The notes under the pieces were generated by a model. That model was given only the letters and a program-made list of their open reading frames with translations. It ran no database searches and had not been told where the DNA came from. Both the position numbers and the translations under genes were made by a program. A stretch of DNA of 64,000 bases. It comes from Oscillospiraceae bacterium. Lineage in GTDB: Bacteria > Bacillota > Clostridia > Oscillospirales > Oscillospiraceae. Below, piece by piece: positions 38,837 to 47,444 of the stretch. Within the stretch, counting starts at the first letter, position 1; each line of letters opens with the position of its first letter. The stretch lies in contig CADAUZ010000026.1 in the NCBI GenBank assembly GCA_902791215.1, forward strand, positions 1-64,000, given 5' to 3'.

Positions 38837-38865
38837 TTGACGAAAAGGCTTTTCTCCTGTAGAAT
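38837..38865 (+). promoter_or_regulatory. Promoter of the small basic peptide gene
   Basis: TTGACG (38837-38842), 17-bp spacer, TAGAAT (38860-38865), giving a start near 38872 and a 195-nt leader that contains repeat R4. Confidence 0.7.
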
Positions 38866-38918
38866 AATGTCGCCCGCAAGGGTACGGTGATATAAGAGCA
38901 GACAACAAACACGCAGGC

Positions 38919-39036
38919 GGGATTGCGTGCCGCCGCTGCCAGCGGCAGAAAAAGGCGGCATGGAATCTCCGCAGCCGCACAAATTGAGGGTCTCCTCTAA
39001 TGGGGACTCTCAATTTGTATTTGCGGCAAGGTGGGC
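38919..39036. repeat. Modular repeat R4 (central module only)
   Basis: Matches the inner module of R3 and R8: GGGATTGCG, GGCAGAA, AATCTCCGCAGCCGCA and TGCGGCAAGG. Its variable hairpin is CAAATTGAG/CTCAATTTG (38980-38988/39009-39017), unlike any other copy. Lies in the leader of the small peptide gene. Confidence 0.75.
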
Positions 39037-39068
39037 AGTTCCATCCCCTCCGAAAGGGGGTGATGCGT

Positions 39069-39185
39069 ATGCGTCTGACCTTTCATGTAAAGAAGTGGAC
39101 TGTCACGATTATTGTGCAGGAAACTTCCCGAAAGAAAGCCAGGACACATAACGGTAAAAAGTCGACCGCCACTCCCCACAAGTGA
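39069..39185 (+). CDS. Small basic peptide, candidate type I toxin (38 aa)
   Basis: 38 aa: MRLTFHVKKWTVTIIVQ then a Lys/Arg-rich tail ending TATPHK. A short hydrophobic beta-like core followed by a strongly basic tail. AAAGGGGG lies 8 bp upstream of ATG 39069; ATG 39063 is an in-frame alternative. The 3' third and the stop are overlapped by an antisense RNA with its own consensus promoter and terminator. I recall similar short MRxTFHI...TVTIIV peptides in Clostridia but not a named family. Inferred: a membrane-active or otherwise toxic peptide. Confidence 0.6.
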   Translation: MRLTFHVKKWTVTIIVQETSRKKARTHNGKKSTATPHK

Positions 39186-39258
39186 CGGTCGCTTTGTGGC
39201 ATAGGCCACAGCAATCTTAACTTCTTGAGGAGCTAACCGTGTGCGTGGTTTGCTCTTC
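39156..39258 (-). ncRNA. Antisense RNA, candidate type I antitoxin
   Basis: About 103 nt, from the consensus promoter at 39265-39293 to a terminator in which GACCGTCAC pairs with GTGGCGGTC (one G-U) before TTTTT at 39156-39160. It is complementary to the end of the peptide ORF and the whole 3' untranslated region, including the sense-strand hairpin GAGCTAACC/GGTTTGCTC. Confidence 0.65.
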
Positions 39259-39262
39259 ACTG
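39231..39262 (+). terminator. Sense-strand hairpin ending the small-peptide mRNA
   Basis: GAGCTAACC pairs with GGTTTGCTC (one mismatch) across GTGTGCGT, followed by TTCACTGTTATT. This is like the AAGAGCCAACC...GGTTGGCTCTT hairpins found after small toxin genes of Firmicutes. Confidence 0.55.
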
Positions 39263-39264
39263 TT

Positions 39265-39293
39265 ATTATACGGCCTGCGGGCGGGTTTGTCAA
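39265..39293 (-). promoter_or_regulatory. Perfect consensus promoter of the antisense RNA
   Basis: Minus strand TTGACA (39288-39293), 17-bp spacer, TATAAT (39265-39270). No minus-strand gene follows within 500 bp, so its product must be an RNA. Confidence 0.88.
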
Positions 39294-39374
39294 CCGCGTA
39301 CAGGTTTCTTTTTTTCTGACTCCGACCTGACAAACCCTGTTTAAGAAAGCTTAAGAGATTTTTTTAGAATCTCA

Positions 39375-39383
39375 TGCTATAAT
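39375..39383 (+). promoter_or_regulatory. Extended -10 promoter of the solute-binding protein gene
   Basis: TGCTATAAT (39375-39383); no good -35. AGGAGGATT precedes the start at 39425. Confidence 0.6.
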
Positions 39384-39424
39384 GGCGCCTGTAAAACAAG
39401 AAACCCATTCAGGAGGATTCCGCA

Positions 39425-41860
39425 ATGATCAAGATGAAGAACATCGTATGCATGCTTTTGGTGCTTTGCATGGGCCTGTCCCTCGCCGCCTGCGGCGGCT
39501 CCGGAAGCGGCAGCAGCGCGCCCACCAGCACCCCCGAGGCCACCGCCGCGCCGGAGGATGTGTACGCTTCCGAATATAAAAACCTCTTCGGCAAGAGCAA
39601 GGACTATGTGAGCATCCGCTCCTGGGCCGACGACGGGATGTACTACAGCCAGTGGGAAAAGGTCGGCGAGAAGATCCCCGAGGGCGTCAAGCCCCAGTAT
39701 GAGGGCCAGTACGACGTTTACGAGACCTTCCTTTACTACATGGATAAAGACGGCAAGGTCACGAAGCTGGAAAACTACAAGACTGTGGACGCGCCGGAAA
39801 ATCCGGGCGACTACAAGGAGTATTTCTCCGGCAGCGACCTCAGTGGCATCCGCTTCACCCCCGACGGCTTTGTCACCCTCGAGACGGCCTACGCCTCCTG
39901 GAACGACGGCGACGGCAATTACGCCATGTACTCCGAGGAGTACTTTGCCCACCAGAAGTTCACCCAGACCTTCTATATCCGTTCCTTCGACAAGCAGGGC
40001 AACAACCTCACCACCGCCGAGGTCAGCGTGCCGGAGGGCGGCTGGCTCGATGCCTACAGCATGCAGCTCGACGACAAGGGCAACGTCATCGTCAACGACG
40101 GCCAGACCCTGCGCGCCATCGGTCTGGACGGCCAGGACGCCTACCAGATCAGCGTCAACGGCTATGTAAACGGCGTCGTCAAGCTGCCCGACGGGCGCAT
40201 TGCCGTCAGCACCGACGGGGAGAACGGGTCCCTGCTGAGTATCCTTGACAGCGACAGCGGCAAGCTCGTCGACGGCGCGGCCGCTCCGAGCCTCGACCTC
40301 TACAGCACCGTCACCGGCAACGGCGACTATGACCTCTACTACACAAGCGGCTCCTGGTTCTACGGCTACAAGCTGGGTGACGCGGAGCCCACCAAGCTCT
40401 TCAACTGGATCAGCTGCGACGTCAACGGCAGCCGCGTCCAGGTGCTGGATGTCTCCGACGACGGCGTCATCACCGGAACGATTTCCAACTACGACCTCAA
40501 GGACAACACCTACTCCCTCGACCTTGTCACGGTCAAGAAGGTGCCCTACGACTCCGTGCCCCACAAGCAGCCCATCAACATGGCGGTCATGTACCTCGAC
40601 TACAGCGTGCAGGACATGATCATCGACTTCAACCGCAAAAACCCCGAGTACCGCATCGAGGTCACCGACTACTCCGAGTACGCGGACCCGAACGCCGAGG
40701 ACAGCAACGACGCAGGGCTCACCAAGCTCAACACTGAGATCCTCTCCGGCAACGTCCCCGACATTCTCTGCCTCAACGGCCTCAATTACCGCCAGCTTGC
40801 AAGCAAGGGCATCCTCGAGGACCTCTACCCCTATCTCGACAATGACAGTGAGCTCAGCCGCGACGACTTCTTCCCCAATGTGCTCAAGGCGCTGGAGGTC
40901 GACGGCAAGCTCTGCTCCACGGTCTCCGGCTTCTACATCAACTCCGCCATCGGCGCGGCCGACGTGGTGGGCGACGAGCCGGGCTGGACCTACGATGAGT
41001 TCAACGCCGCCCTTGCCTCCATGCCCGAGGGCTGCACCGCCTTCGACCAGTACGTGACCCGCGACAGCATCCTCTCCACCTGCCTTGCCCTCGACATGGC
41101 GGACTTCGTGGACTGGAACAGCGGCAAGGTCAGCTTTGACAACGAGGAGTTCATCAAGCTCCTGCACTTTGCCAACTCCTTCCCCACCGAATTCGACTGG
41201 GAGAACTACGACTGGTCCAAGGAAGACAGCACCGAGACCCGCCTTTCCCAGGGCAAGCAGATGCTGGTGCAGACCAGCGCCTACCGCATCGACGACATTT
41301 TCTACAACAACTACACGCAGTTCCTCGGCGGAAAGATCACCTACATCGGCTACCCCACCGCCCACGGCACCGGCAACATGATCAGCTTCTCCGACTCCGG
41401 CTACGCCATGAGCAGCAAGACCCCGTACAAGGACGCCTGCTGGCAGTTCCTGCGCGGTTTCCTGACGAAGGATTACCAGGAAAACAACGTCTTCTCTCTG
41501 CCGAGCCGCCTGGATGTCTTCGACCAAGAGGCCGAAGAGGCCGCCACCGTCCAGTACCAGAAGAACCAGGACGGTCAGTTCCTGCTCGACGACAACGGCG
41601 AGAAGATCCCCGTCGTGCGCAGCACCATCTGGAACAAGGACACCCAGAAGACCGAGGAGATCTACGCTCTGACCGAGGATCAGGTGCAGCAGATCCGCGA
41701 GCTCGTCCTGACCACCACCAAGGTCGCCGACTACGACCAGGCCATTCTCGACATCGTCAAGGAGCAGGCCGCCCCCTTCTTCGCCGGTCAGAAGACCGCC
41801 GAGGAGGTCGCCAAGCTCGTGCAGAGCAAGGCCAACATCTACGTCAACGAGCAGAGATAA
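39425..41860 (+). CDS. Lipoprotein: beta-propeller-like domain plus extracellular sugar-binding protein
   Basis: 811 aa. Lipobox LSLAAC (Cys23) then a Gly/Ser/Thr linker. Residues about 45-375 show repeated blades (SFDKQGNNL, VKLPDGRIAVSTDG, VLDVSDDGVITG) like a beta-propeller. Residues about 380-811 are a family 1 solute-binding protein (VMYLDYSVQDMIIDFNRKNPEY, GNVPDILCLNG, SDSGYAMSSKTPYKDACWQFL). Known: the second part delivers oligosaccharides to ABC permeases; typical binding proteins are about 430 aa, so the first half is extra. Inferred: the propeller may bind glycan or protein. Own promoter; terminator at 42101-42127. Confidence 0.88.
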   Translation: MIKMKNIVCMLLVLCMGLSLAACGGSGSGSSAPTSTPEATAAPEDVYASEYKNLFGKSKDYVSIRSWADDGMYYSQWEKVGEKIPEGVKPQYEGQYDVYETFLYYMDKDGKVTKLENYKTVDAPENPGDYKEYFSGSDLSGIRFTPDGFVTLETAYASWNDGDGNYAMYSEEYFAHQKFTQTFYIRSFDKQGNNLTTAEVSVPEGGWLDAYSMQLDDKGNVIVNDGQTLRAIGLDGQDAYQISVNGYVNGVVKLPDGRIAVSTDGENGSLLSILDSDSGKLVDGAAAPSLDLYSTVTGNGDYDLYYTSGSWFYGYKLGDAEPTKLFNWISCDVNGSRVQVLDVSDDGVITGTISNYDLKDNTYSLDLVTVKKVPYDSVPHKQPINMAVMYLDYSVQDMIIDFNRKNPEYRIEVTDYSEYADPNAEDSNDAGLTKLNTEILSGNVPDILCLNGLNYRQLASKGILEDLYPYLDNDSELSRDDFFPNVLKALEVDGKLCSTVSGFYINSAIGAADVVGDEPGWTYDEFNAALASMPEGCTAFDQYVTRDSILSTCLALDMADFVDWNSGKVSFDNEEFIKLLHFANSFPTEFDWENYDWSKEDSTETRLSQGKQMLVQTSAYRIDDIFYNNYTQFLGGKITYIGYPTAHGTGNMISFSDSGYAMSSKTPYKDACWQFLRGFLTKDYQENNVFSLPSRLDVFDQEAEEAATVQYQKNQDGQFLLDDNGEKIPVVRSTIWNKDTQKTEEIYALTEDQVQQIRELVLTTTKVADYDQAILDIVKEQAAPFFAGQKTAEEVAKLVQSKANIYVNEQR

Positions 41861-42095
41861 CCCTCTCAGTCACCAGTGCTGCGGCACTGGTGACAGCTCC
41901 CCCGGAGGGGGAGCCAAGTCTTGCCTCCCCCAGCCGCGAAGCGGCGATATGGGGGATTACGGGACGCCGCTGCCTGTGGCAGAAAAAGGCGTCGCGTAAT
42001 CTCCGCAGCCGCGCCATTGGCGAGCCGTCGTGAAACAGGCTCGGGAATGGCAATGCGGCAAGGAGGGCAAAGGTGTCACGAAGTGACGGAGAGGG
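41861..42095. repeat. Modular repeat R5 (composite)
   Basis: Starts directly after the stop codon at 41860. Perfect stem GTCACCAGTGC/GCACTGGTGAC, then GGGGGAGCCAAG-TCTTGCCTCCCCC, the central module with CGAGCC/GGCTCG hairpin, and GTCAC-GAA-GTGAC. Composite of two half-elements. Confidence 0.8.
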
Positions 42096-42100
42096 TTTTA

Positions 42101-42127
42101 CAGCCCCGACAATTTGCCGGGGCTATT
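42101..42127 (+). terminator. Terminator before the permease operon
   Basis: AGCCCCG/CGGGGCT stem followed by ATTTCC. Confidence 0.65.
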
Positions 42128-42130
42128 TCC

Positions 42131-42159
42131 TTGCAATTACCCGAAACCTGTGATATACT
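42131..42159 (+). promoter_or_regulatory. Promoter of the permease genes
   Basis: TTGCAA (42131-42136), 17-bp spacer, TATACT (42154-42159) with an extended TGA before the -10. Confidence 0.85.
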
Positions 42160-42214
42160 TCATTAGATAGATTATGTAGACCTCGCGAAGTGCGGAAAAC
42201 CGAAAGGCAGCGGC

Positions 42215-43102
42215 ATGAACAAGAGAAAGGAAATGCGAAAAAAGAGACGGGCCGATTTTCTCAAAAGCCTGTGCTTTCTCATGCCGAGCCTTCTGGGCGT
42301 GGGCGTGTTCTTCATCCTGCCCTTCGGTGTCGTGGTCTACTACTCGATGATCGACGGCGTGGCGTCCAGAAATTTCGTGTTTCTGGATAACTTCAAAAAA
42401 CTCTTTCAAAATTCCGCCTTTCGCATGGCGTCGATCAACACGCTGAAATTTTCCGCGATGGCGGTGCCGCTGGCGGTGGTGCTGTCCATCGTGCTGGCGC
42501 TGATGCTGGAGTGCCGCATCCCGATGAAAAGCCAGTTCCGCACCTTCTTTTTGAGCCCCATGATGGTGCCGGTGGCGTCGGTGGTGCTGATCTGGCAGGT
42601 GCTGTTTAACTACAACGGCACGGTCAACGAATTTCTAATGCTCTTCGGGGCCAAGCGCATCGACTGGCTCCAGTCGGAGTACAGCATGATCGTGGTGCTG
42701 GTGCTGTTTCTGTGGAAGAATCTGGGCTACTTCATGATCCTGTTTATGGCGGGCCTTGCCAATATTCCGAAGGAGCTTTTGGAGGTTGCGAACGTGGAGG
42801 GGGCCTCGGCCTTTTACAAGTTCTTCAACATCAAGCTGCGCTACCTCTCCCCCACGGTTTTGTTCGTGACCATTCTCTCGCTTATCAACTCCTTCAAGGT
42901 CTTCCGCGAGGTGTATCTGCTCACGGGCGACTACCCCTATGAAAGCCTCTACATGCTCCAGCACTTCATGAACAACACCTTCCGCTCGCTCGACTACCAG
43001 AAGCTGTCGGCGGCGGCGGTGGTGATGGCGCTGGTGATGGTGGTGCTCATTGCGCTGCTGTTCTGGATCGAGGACGCCTTCGGAAAGGATGTGGAGGGAT
43101 GA
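42215..43102 (+). CDS. Sugar ABC transporter permease (MalF/UgpA type)
   Basis: 295 aa, six membrane helices, and the EAA loop EVANVEGASAFYKFFNIKLR that docks to the ATPase. Known: forms the import channel with the partner permease. Its stop overlaps the next start by 4 bp. The binding protein upstream has its own promoter; no ATPase gene is in the cluster, so a shared MsmK-type ATPase encoded elsewhere is likely. Confidence 0.93.
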   Translation: MNKRKEMRKKRRADFLKSLCFLMPSLLGVGVFFILPFGVVVYYSMIDGVASRNFVFLDNFKKLFQNSAFRMASINTLKFSAMAVPLAVVLSIVLALMLECRIPMKSQFRTFFLSPMMVPVASVVLIWQVLFNYNGTVNEFLMLFGAKRIDWLQSEYSMIVVLVLFLWKNLGYFMILFMAGLANIPKELLEVANVEGASAFYKFFNIKLRYLSPTVLFVTILSLINSFKVFREVYLLTGDYPYESLYMLQHFMNNTFRSLDYQKLSAAAVVMALVMVVLIALLFWIEDAFGKDVEG

Positions 43103-43998
43103 ACAAAAAGCATCCGATCAGAAGACGAAAACAGCATGTCTTCGGCCGGGCGGCGATGTTTGTGCTGTGCCTGATCTTTTCGGTGCTGTTCCTGCTGCCG
43201 ACGGTGCTGACCATCACAAACTCCTTCATGTCCGAGGCGGAGATCAAGTCCAACTACGGCATGGTCTTCTCGACCACCGAGGGCGGCTTTGTCTCCAAGA
43301 CCGTGAACCTCAAGTTCATCCCGGACAAGGTGACGCTCCAGCAATACATAACGGGCTTAATCAAGTCCCCCGAGTATTTATTGAAACTTTGGAACAGCAT
43401 TCTGCTCGTGGTGCCGATCGTGGTTTTCCAGGTGGGCATCGCGTCGGTCGCGGCCTACAGCTTCACCCGCTGGCGCGGGAAGATACGCAGCGGCATCTTT
43501 TTCTTCTATGTCATTCTGATGCTCATGCCCTACCAGGTCACGCTGGTGCCGAATTACTTAATCAGCGAATGGTTAGGGATCTTAAATAAACCCTGGGCGA
43601 TCATCCTGCCCGGCATCTTCGCGCCGTTTTCGGTGTTCCTGCTGACGAAGTTCATGCGGCGCATCCCCTATTCGCTCATTGAGGCCGCCAAGGTCGACGG
43701 CGCGGGCGAGTGGGAGATCTTCACCCGCGTGTGCCTGCCCCAGTGCCGCTCGGCGCTCTACTCGATCGCGATCCTCGTCTTCATCGACTACTGGAACATG
43801 GTCGAGCAGCCGCTGGTTTTGCTGCAGGACTCCGACGCCCAGCCTTTAAGCGTCTTCCTCTCCCGGGTCAACACCGGCGAGATCGGCCTTGCCTTCGCCA
43901 TGGCGACGATCTACATGATCCCGTCCCTGCTGCTGTTCCTGCACGGCGAGGAGTATCTGGTCGAGGGCATCGCAAACTCGGGAAGCGTCAAGGGGTGA
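43099..43998 (+). CDS. Sugar ABC transporter permease (MalG/UgpE type)
   Basis: 299 aa, six membrane helices, long first periplasm-facing loop, EAA loop EAAKVDGAGEWEIFTRVCLP. Partner of the preceding permease and translationally coupled to it. Ends six bases before repeat R6. Confidence 0.93.
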   Translation: MNKKHPIRRRKQHVFGRAAMFVLCLIFSVLFLLPTVLTITNSFMSEAEIKSNYGMVFSTTEGGFVSKTVNLKFIPDKVTLQQYITGLIKSPEYLLKLWNSILLVVPIVVFQVGIASVAAYSFTRWRGKIRSGIFFFYVILMLMPYQVTLVPNYLISEWLGILNKPWAIILPGIFAPFSVFLLTKFMRRIPYSLIEAAKVDGAGEWEIFTRVCLPQCRSALYSIAILVFIDYWNMVEQPLVLLQDSDAQPLSVFLSRVNTGEIGLAFAMATIYMIPSLLLFLHGEEYLVEGIANSGSVKG

Positions 43999-44004
43999 GT
44001 TCCC

Positions 44005-44257
44005 CTTGGCTCCCCCTCTGGGGGAGCTGGCACCAGTGTCGCAACACTGGTGACTGAGAGGGCTGCCGGTCGACGTTCAAGCCCTCTCCGTCGCTTCGCG
44101 ACACCTTTGCCCTCCTTGCCGCATTGCCATTCCCGAGCCTGTTTCACGACGGCTCGCCAATGGTGCGGCTGCGGAGATTACGCGACGCCTTTTTCTGCCA
44201 CAGGCAGCGGCGTCCCGTAATCCCCCATGCCGCCGCTTCGCGGCTGGGGGAGGCAAG
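44005..44257 (+). repeat. Modular repeat R6
   Basis: 253 bp from CTTGGCTCCCCC to GGGGGAGGCAAG. Contains CACCAGTGT/ACACTGGTG, GTCGC-TTC-GCGAC and the central module with GGCTCG/CGAGCC. Fills nearly the whole gap between the permease and adaptor genes. Confidence 0.85.
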
Positions 44258-44294
44258 TACAACATCTACAATCTCCGCTTGACTGAGGTGCTGC

Positions 44295-46145
44295 ATGGAA
44301 ACCACTGTCAAAAAACGTGAATGGGTCAAGGACGCCGCCATACTCTTTCTGGCGGTGCTGCTGGTGCTGACCTTTTTCTCCAATACCATCATGAACCGGA
44401 GCCTGCCAGAGGTCGCCACCGCCGCCGTCACCAGCGGCAACATCATCGCCAAGGTGCGCGGCACCGGCACCGTCACCGCCACCGGCAAGCACCAGGTCAA
44501 GGCCAAGGAGACCCGCACCATCCGTTCCGTCATGGTCAAGGTGGGCCAGCAGGTCAACGCAGGCGACGTGCTCTTCGTCCTCGGCCAGGGCGACGAGACC
44601 GCCCTGGAGACCGCGAAGGAAAAGCTCAGGACCTTGCAGTATGAATATGAGCGTCAGGCGCTGAACGTACCGACCTATGACGGCAGCTCCTATGACCGTG
44701 CGGTGGATACCGCCTATCAGGGCATGATCCACGCCGAGCAGGCCCGCGACAAGGCAGCCTCAAATTATTACAGTGCGCTCGAACGTGAGTCCGCCGGGGA
44801 TATTCAGGCGCTGAACAAGGAGCTGCAGGAAGTTGAGGAACAGCTGAGCTCTGTCGTCAGCAAGCTCAGCGAAGCACAGTCCAGCTATGACAGTCGGCAC
44901 GAAAAGGCATGGCAGCAGGTTCAGGATGCGCAGATAAAGTTTGATATAGCATACAACAAATGGGTCGAGGATAATAACAATAGCGGTAATACCTCCACTA
45001 CGGAAAGCAGCGACGATTACAGTACCTATACCGAGCCGGAATATATAGATTACGGCGGCGAGACTCTGCTGGAGGATAGCTTCACCGTTCAGGAGGAAGA
45101 TATATTATTCGTGGACGAACTTGCGGAATCCTATTCCCCGCATACGAGTTCGACTTCCGTAACCATGTGGCAGTGGGACGACGGTGGCCCTGTAGATCAA
45201 GCTTGGGCAATATTGGAGAACGCGAAAAGTCAGCTCTCCGCGATTGAGAATGACAGCTACCTCACTTCTCTGAAGGAACAGCATGAAGCCCTTCTGGCCC
45301 GCCGGGAGACGCTTACGCAGCGTCTGAACGGGCTATCCACCTCCATCACAGCCCCCTACAAGGAAGCGCTTGACGAGGCGGAGTACGAACTTTATCTCGC
45401 ACAAATCAACTATGACAGCGCAATCTCCTCGCGCAACTACGCGTATCAGAATTTCGATCAGAGCGTCGCAGTCTCCGGCGTAAACCTCCAGGAAGTTGCA
45501 TCACAGATCGCGGTGCAGCAGGAGAAGATCAAATCTCTCGCGGGTGACGAGGAAAACGTCATCACCGCCAATGTCTCCGGCACCATCGACACCATCGACT
45601 GCACCGCAGGCGACACCGTGCTCAAGGACGCGCTTTTGTGCACGATGGAGGTCCCCGACATGGGGCACACTCTCTCCTTCTCCGTCACCAACGACCAGGC
45701 CCAGCGCCTGCGCATCGGCGACACCGCCACCGTCTCCAACTACTACTGGGGCAACAGCGTCACCGCTACCCTCACCACCATCCGCACCGACCCGAAGAAC
45801 CCCCAGTCCAACAAGATCCTCACCTTCGACCTCGAGGGCGACGTAACCTCCGGCGCGGAAATGACCATCTCCGTGGGCCAGAAGAGCGCAAGCTATGACA
45901 TCATCGTCCCGAACTCCGCCATCAAGAGCGACGCAAACGGCAGCTTCGTGCTGGCGGTGGCTGTCAAGAGCTCGCCGCTCGGCAACCGCTACACAGCCAG
46001 GCGCGTGAGCGTGGAGGTGCTGGCAAGCGACGACAACAACTCCGCCATCGTTGCCGATCTGGCAAACGGCGACTATGTCATCACCACAAGCTCCGCCCCC
46101 GTTGCAAGCGGCGATATGGTGCGCATCGCGGACAATCAGACATGA
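44295..46145 (+). CDS. HlyD/RND-type membrane fusion adaptor
   Basis: 616 aa. N-terminal membrane helix (about 14-31); split biotinyl-lipoyl-like domain (VRGTGTVTATGKHQVKAKE... and ENVITANVSGTIDTIDC); a long coiled-coil hairpin interrupted by an acidic Ser/Thr-rich loop; C-terminal beta-barrel parts. Known: such adaptors work with MacB-like exporters even in Gram-positives. Codons 115-400 (44640-45500) use many A/T-ending codons, unlike the C/G-ending flanks, suggesting a swapped segment. Stop overlaps the next start (ATGA). Confidence 0.85.
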   Translation: METTVKKREWVKDAAILFLAVLLVLTFFSNTIMNRSLPEVATAAVTSGNIIAKVRGTGTVTATGKHQVKAKETRTIRSVMVKVGQQVNAGDVLFVLGQGDETALETAKEKLRTLQYEYERQALNVPTYDGSSYDRAVDTAYQGMIHAEQARDKAASNYYSALERESAGDIQALNKELQEVEEQLSSVVSKLSEAQSSYDSRHEKAWQQVQDAQIKFDIAYNKWVEDNNNSGNTSTTESSDDYSTYTEPEYIDYGGETLLEDSFTVQEEDILFVDELAESYSPHTSSTSVTMWQWDDGGPVDQAWAILENAKSQLSAIENDSYLTSLKEQHEALLARRETLTQRLNGLSTSITAPYKEALDEAEYELYLAQINYDSAISSRNYAYQNFDQSVAVSGVNLQEVASQIAVQQEKIKSLAGDEENVITANVSGTIDTIDCTAGDTVLKDALLCTMEVPDMGHTLSFSVTNDQAQRLRIGDTATVSNYYWGNSVTATLTTIRTDPKNPQSNKILTFDLEGDVTSGAEMTISVGQKSASYDIIVPNSAIKSDANGSFVLAVAVKSSPLGNRYTARRVSVEVLASDDNNSAIVADLANGDYVITTSSAPVASGDMVRIADNQT

Positions 46146-47215
46146 GAAAGCTTTTACGGCACTGGCCGCTCGCCCTCGCCCTGGTGCTGGCCGTCTGCTG
46201 CGGCGTGTGCGTGTGGCGGCTCTGGGCGGTATCGAATCTGCTGCCGAGCCAGCAGGCCGCGCAGCGCTGGAAGGGCGACGGGCTGCGGGAGTTTTCACAG
46301 ATCTCCTTTTTCATGCCCGGCGACCAGAAGCTCACGCTCGACCAGCTCTACGCCTTTCGCAACGACATGGCGAAAAAGCTCAAGGACGCCTCTTACGACG
46401 TGGAGCGCGAGACGGGGCTTTTTAACGACGCCTGGGGCGCCTCCGGCACCGTCAAAGTCGCAAACGGCAGGCGCAGCGGCGAGGTGCAGGTCTTCGCCGT
46501 CGGCGGCAGCTTCTTCGACTTCCATCCTCTGCCCCTCTTGAGCGGCAATTACATTAAGCCCAACGACGTGATGGACGACCGGGTGCTCCTGGACCGGGAG
46601 ACCGCCTGGCTCCTCTTCGGCGGGGTGGATTTGTCCGGGATGAGCTTTTCCATCAACGGCACCCCCTTCGTCGCGGCTGGCGTCTACGAGCACGAGAAGG
46701 ACGGTTTTTCCAAGGCCGCCTACGGCGAGGGCATGCGCATCTACATGAGCTACCCGGCCTATGTGAGACTCTTCCCCGACTCCGGCGGCGTGAGCTGCTA
46801 TGAGCTGGTGCTTGCCGAGCCCGTCAAGGGCTTTGCCCGCACCGCCGCCGAGGAGAAGTTCCCCATCAAGAGGGCGGAGCTGCAGGACAATACCTACCGC
46901 TTCGAGCCCGGCAGGCTCTTTAAGCTTCTTCGGGCGGGCATGAAACGCTCCATGCATCTCGGCACGGCGGTCTACCCCTACTGGGAAAACGCCGCCCGCG
47001 CAGCCGAGGACCGCGCGGCAACCTGGCTTTTGGCGGCCCTCATCACCGGCACGCTCCCGGCGGCGCTGCTGATATATCAGGTGATCCGCTCCCTGGTCCA
47101 CGGCAAGAAAAAGCTGGAGGACGACGTGCTGCCCGAGGCGAAGACAAGGACCCGCGAGTTCTTCCGCGAGCAGTCAAGAAGACGCTGGGAGAAAAAGCAC
47201 CCCGGAGAATACTGA
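46142..47215 (+). CDS. MacB-periplasmic-core-like membrane protein
   Basis: 357 aa. Membrane helix at about 8-30, an extracytoplasmic domain like the MacB core (about 45-300, with RVLLDRETAWLLFGGVDLSGMSF and GTPFVAAGVYEHEKDG in shorter blocks), one more helix at about 305-328, and a basic cytoplasmic tail. A true MacB/FtsX permease has four helices and a partner ATPase; neither is present. Coupled to the adaptor gene. Inferred: a non-transporting or auxiliary partner of the adaptor, or a reduced exporter. Confidence 0.7.
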   Translation: MRKLLRHWPLALALVLAVCCGVCVWRLWAVSNLLPSQQAAQRWKGDGLREFSQISFFMPGDQKLTLDQLYAFRNDMAKKLKDASYDVERETGLFNDAWGASGTVKVANGRRSGEVQVFAVGGSFFDFHPLPLLSGNYIKPNDVMDDRVLLDRETAWLLFGGVDLSGMSFSINGTPFVAAGVYEHEKDGFSKAAYGEGMRIYMSYPAYVRLFPDSGGVSCYELVLAEPVKGFARTAAEEKFPIKRAELQDNTYRFEPGRLFKLLRAGMKRSMHLGTAVYPYWENAARAAEDRAATWLLAALITGTLPAALLIYQVIRSLVHGKKKLEDDVLPEAKTRTREFFREQSRRRWEKKHPGEY

Positions 47216-47220
47216 AAGGA

Positions 47221-47442
47221 TATTGAGCATAACTATTCAGTTTACCCCGTCATTGCGAGCCAGTGAGCACACTGGCGTGGCAATCCGCCCGCCGGAGGCA
47301 CTGAACATCTCAGAAATTGTACCTAGCCGCTGGGAGCTACGGATTGCCACACCAGTGACATCGGTCACTGGTTCGCAATGACAAAATCCGAACATTTCAC
47401 CTTTGAATAAGTCTTGTACTGAATAGTTGCTATTGAGCATAA
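47221..47442. mobile_element. Degenerate MITE-like element with flanking direct repeats
   Basis: Perfect 11-bp inverted ends AACTATTCAGT (47231-47241) and ACTGAATAGTT (47418-47428), flanked by direct repeats TATTGAGCATAA at 47221-47232 and 47431-47442. No ORF. A second palindrome (47249-47382) lies inside it. Confidence 0.65.
47249..47382. repeat. ATTGCGA-family palindrome, copy 1
   Basis: 134 bp with ends GTCATTGCGA...TCGCAATGAC type. Internal stems CCAGTG/CACTGG and ACCAGTGAC/GTCACTGGT, and a shared block GGCAATCCGCCCGCCGGAGG. Related to 54900-55035. Confidence 0.8.
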
Positions 47443-47444
47443 GA

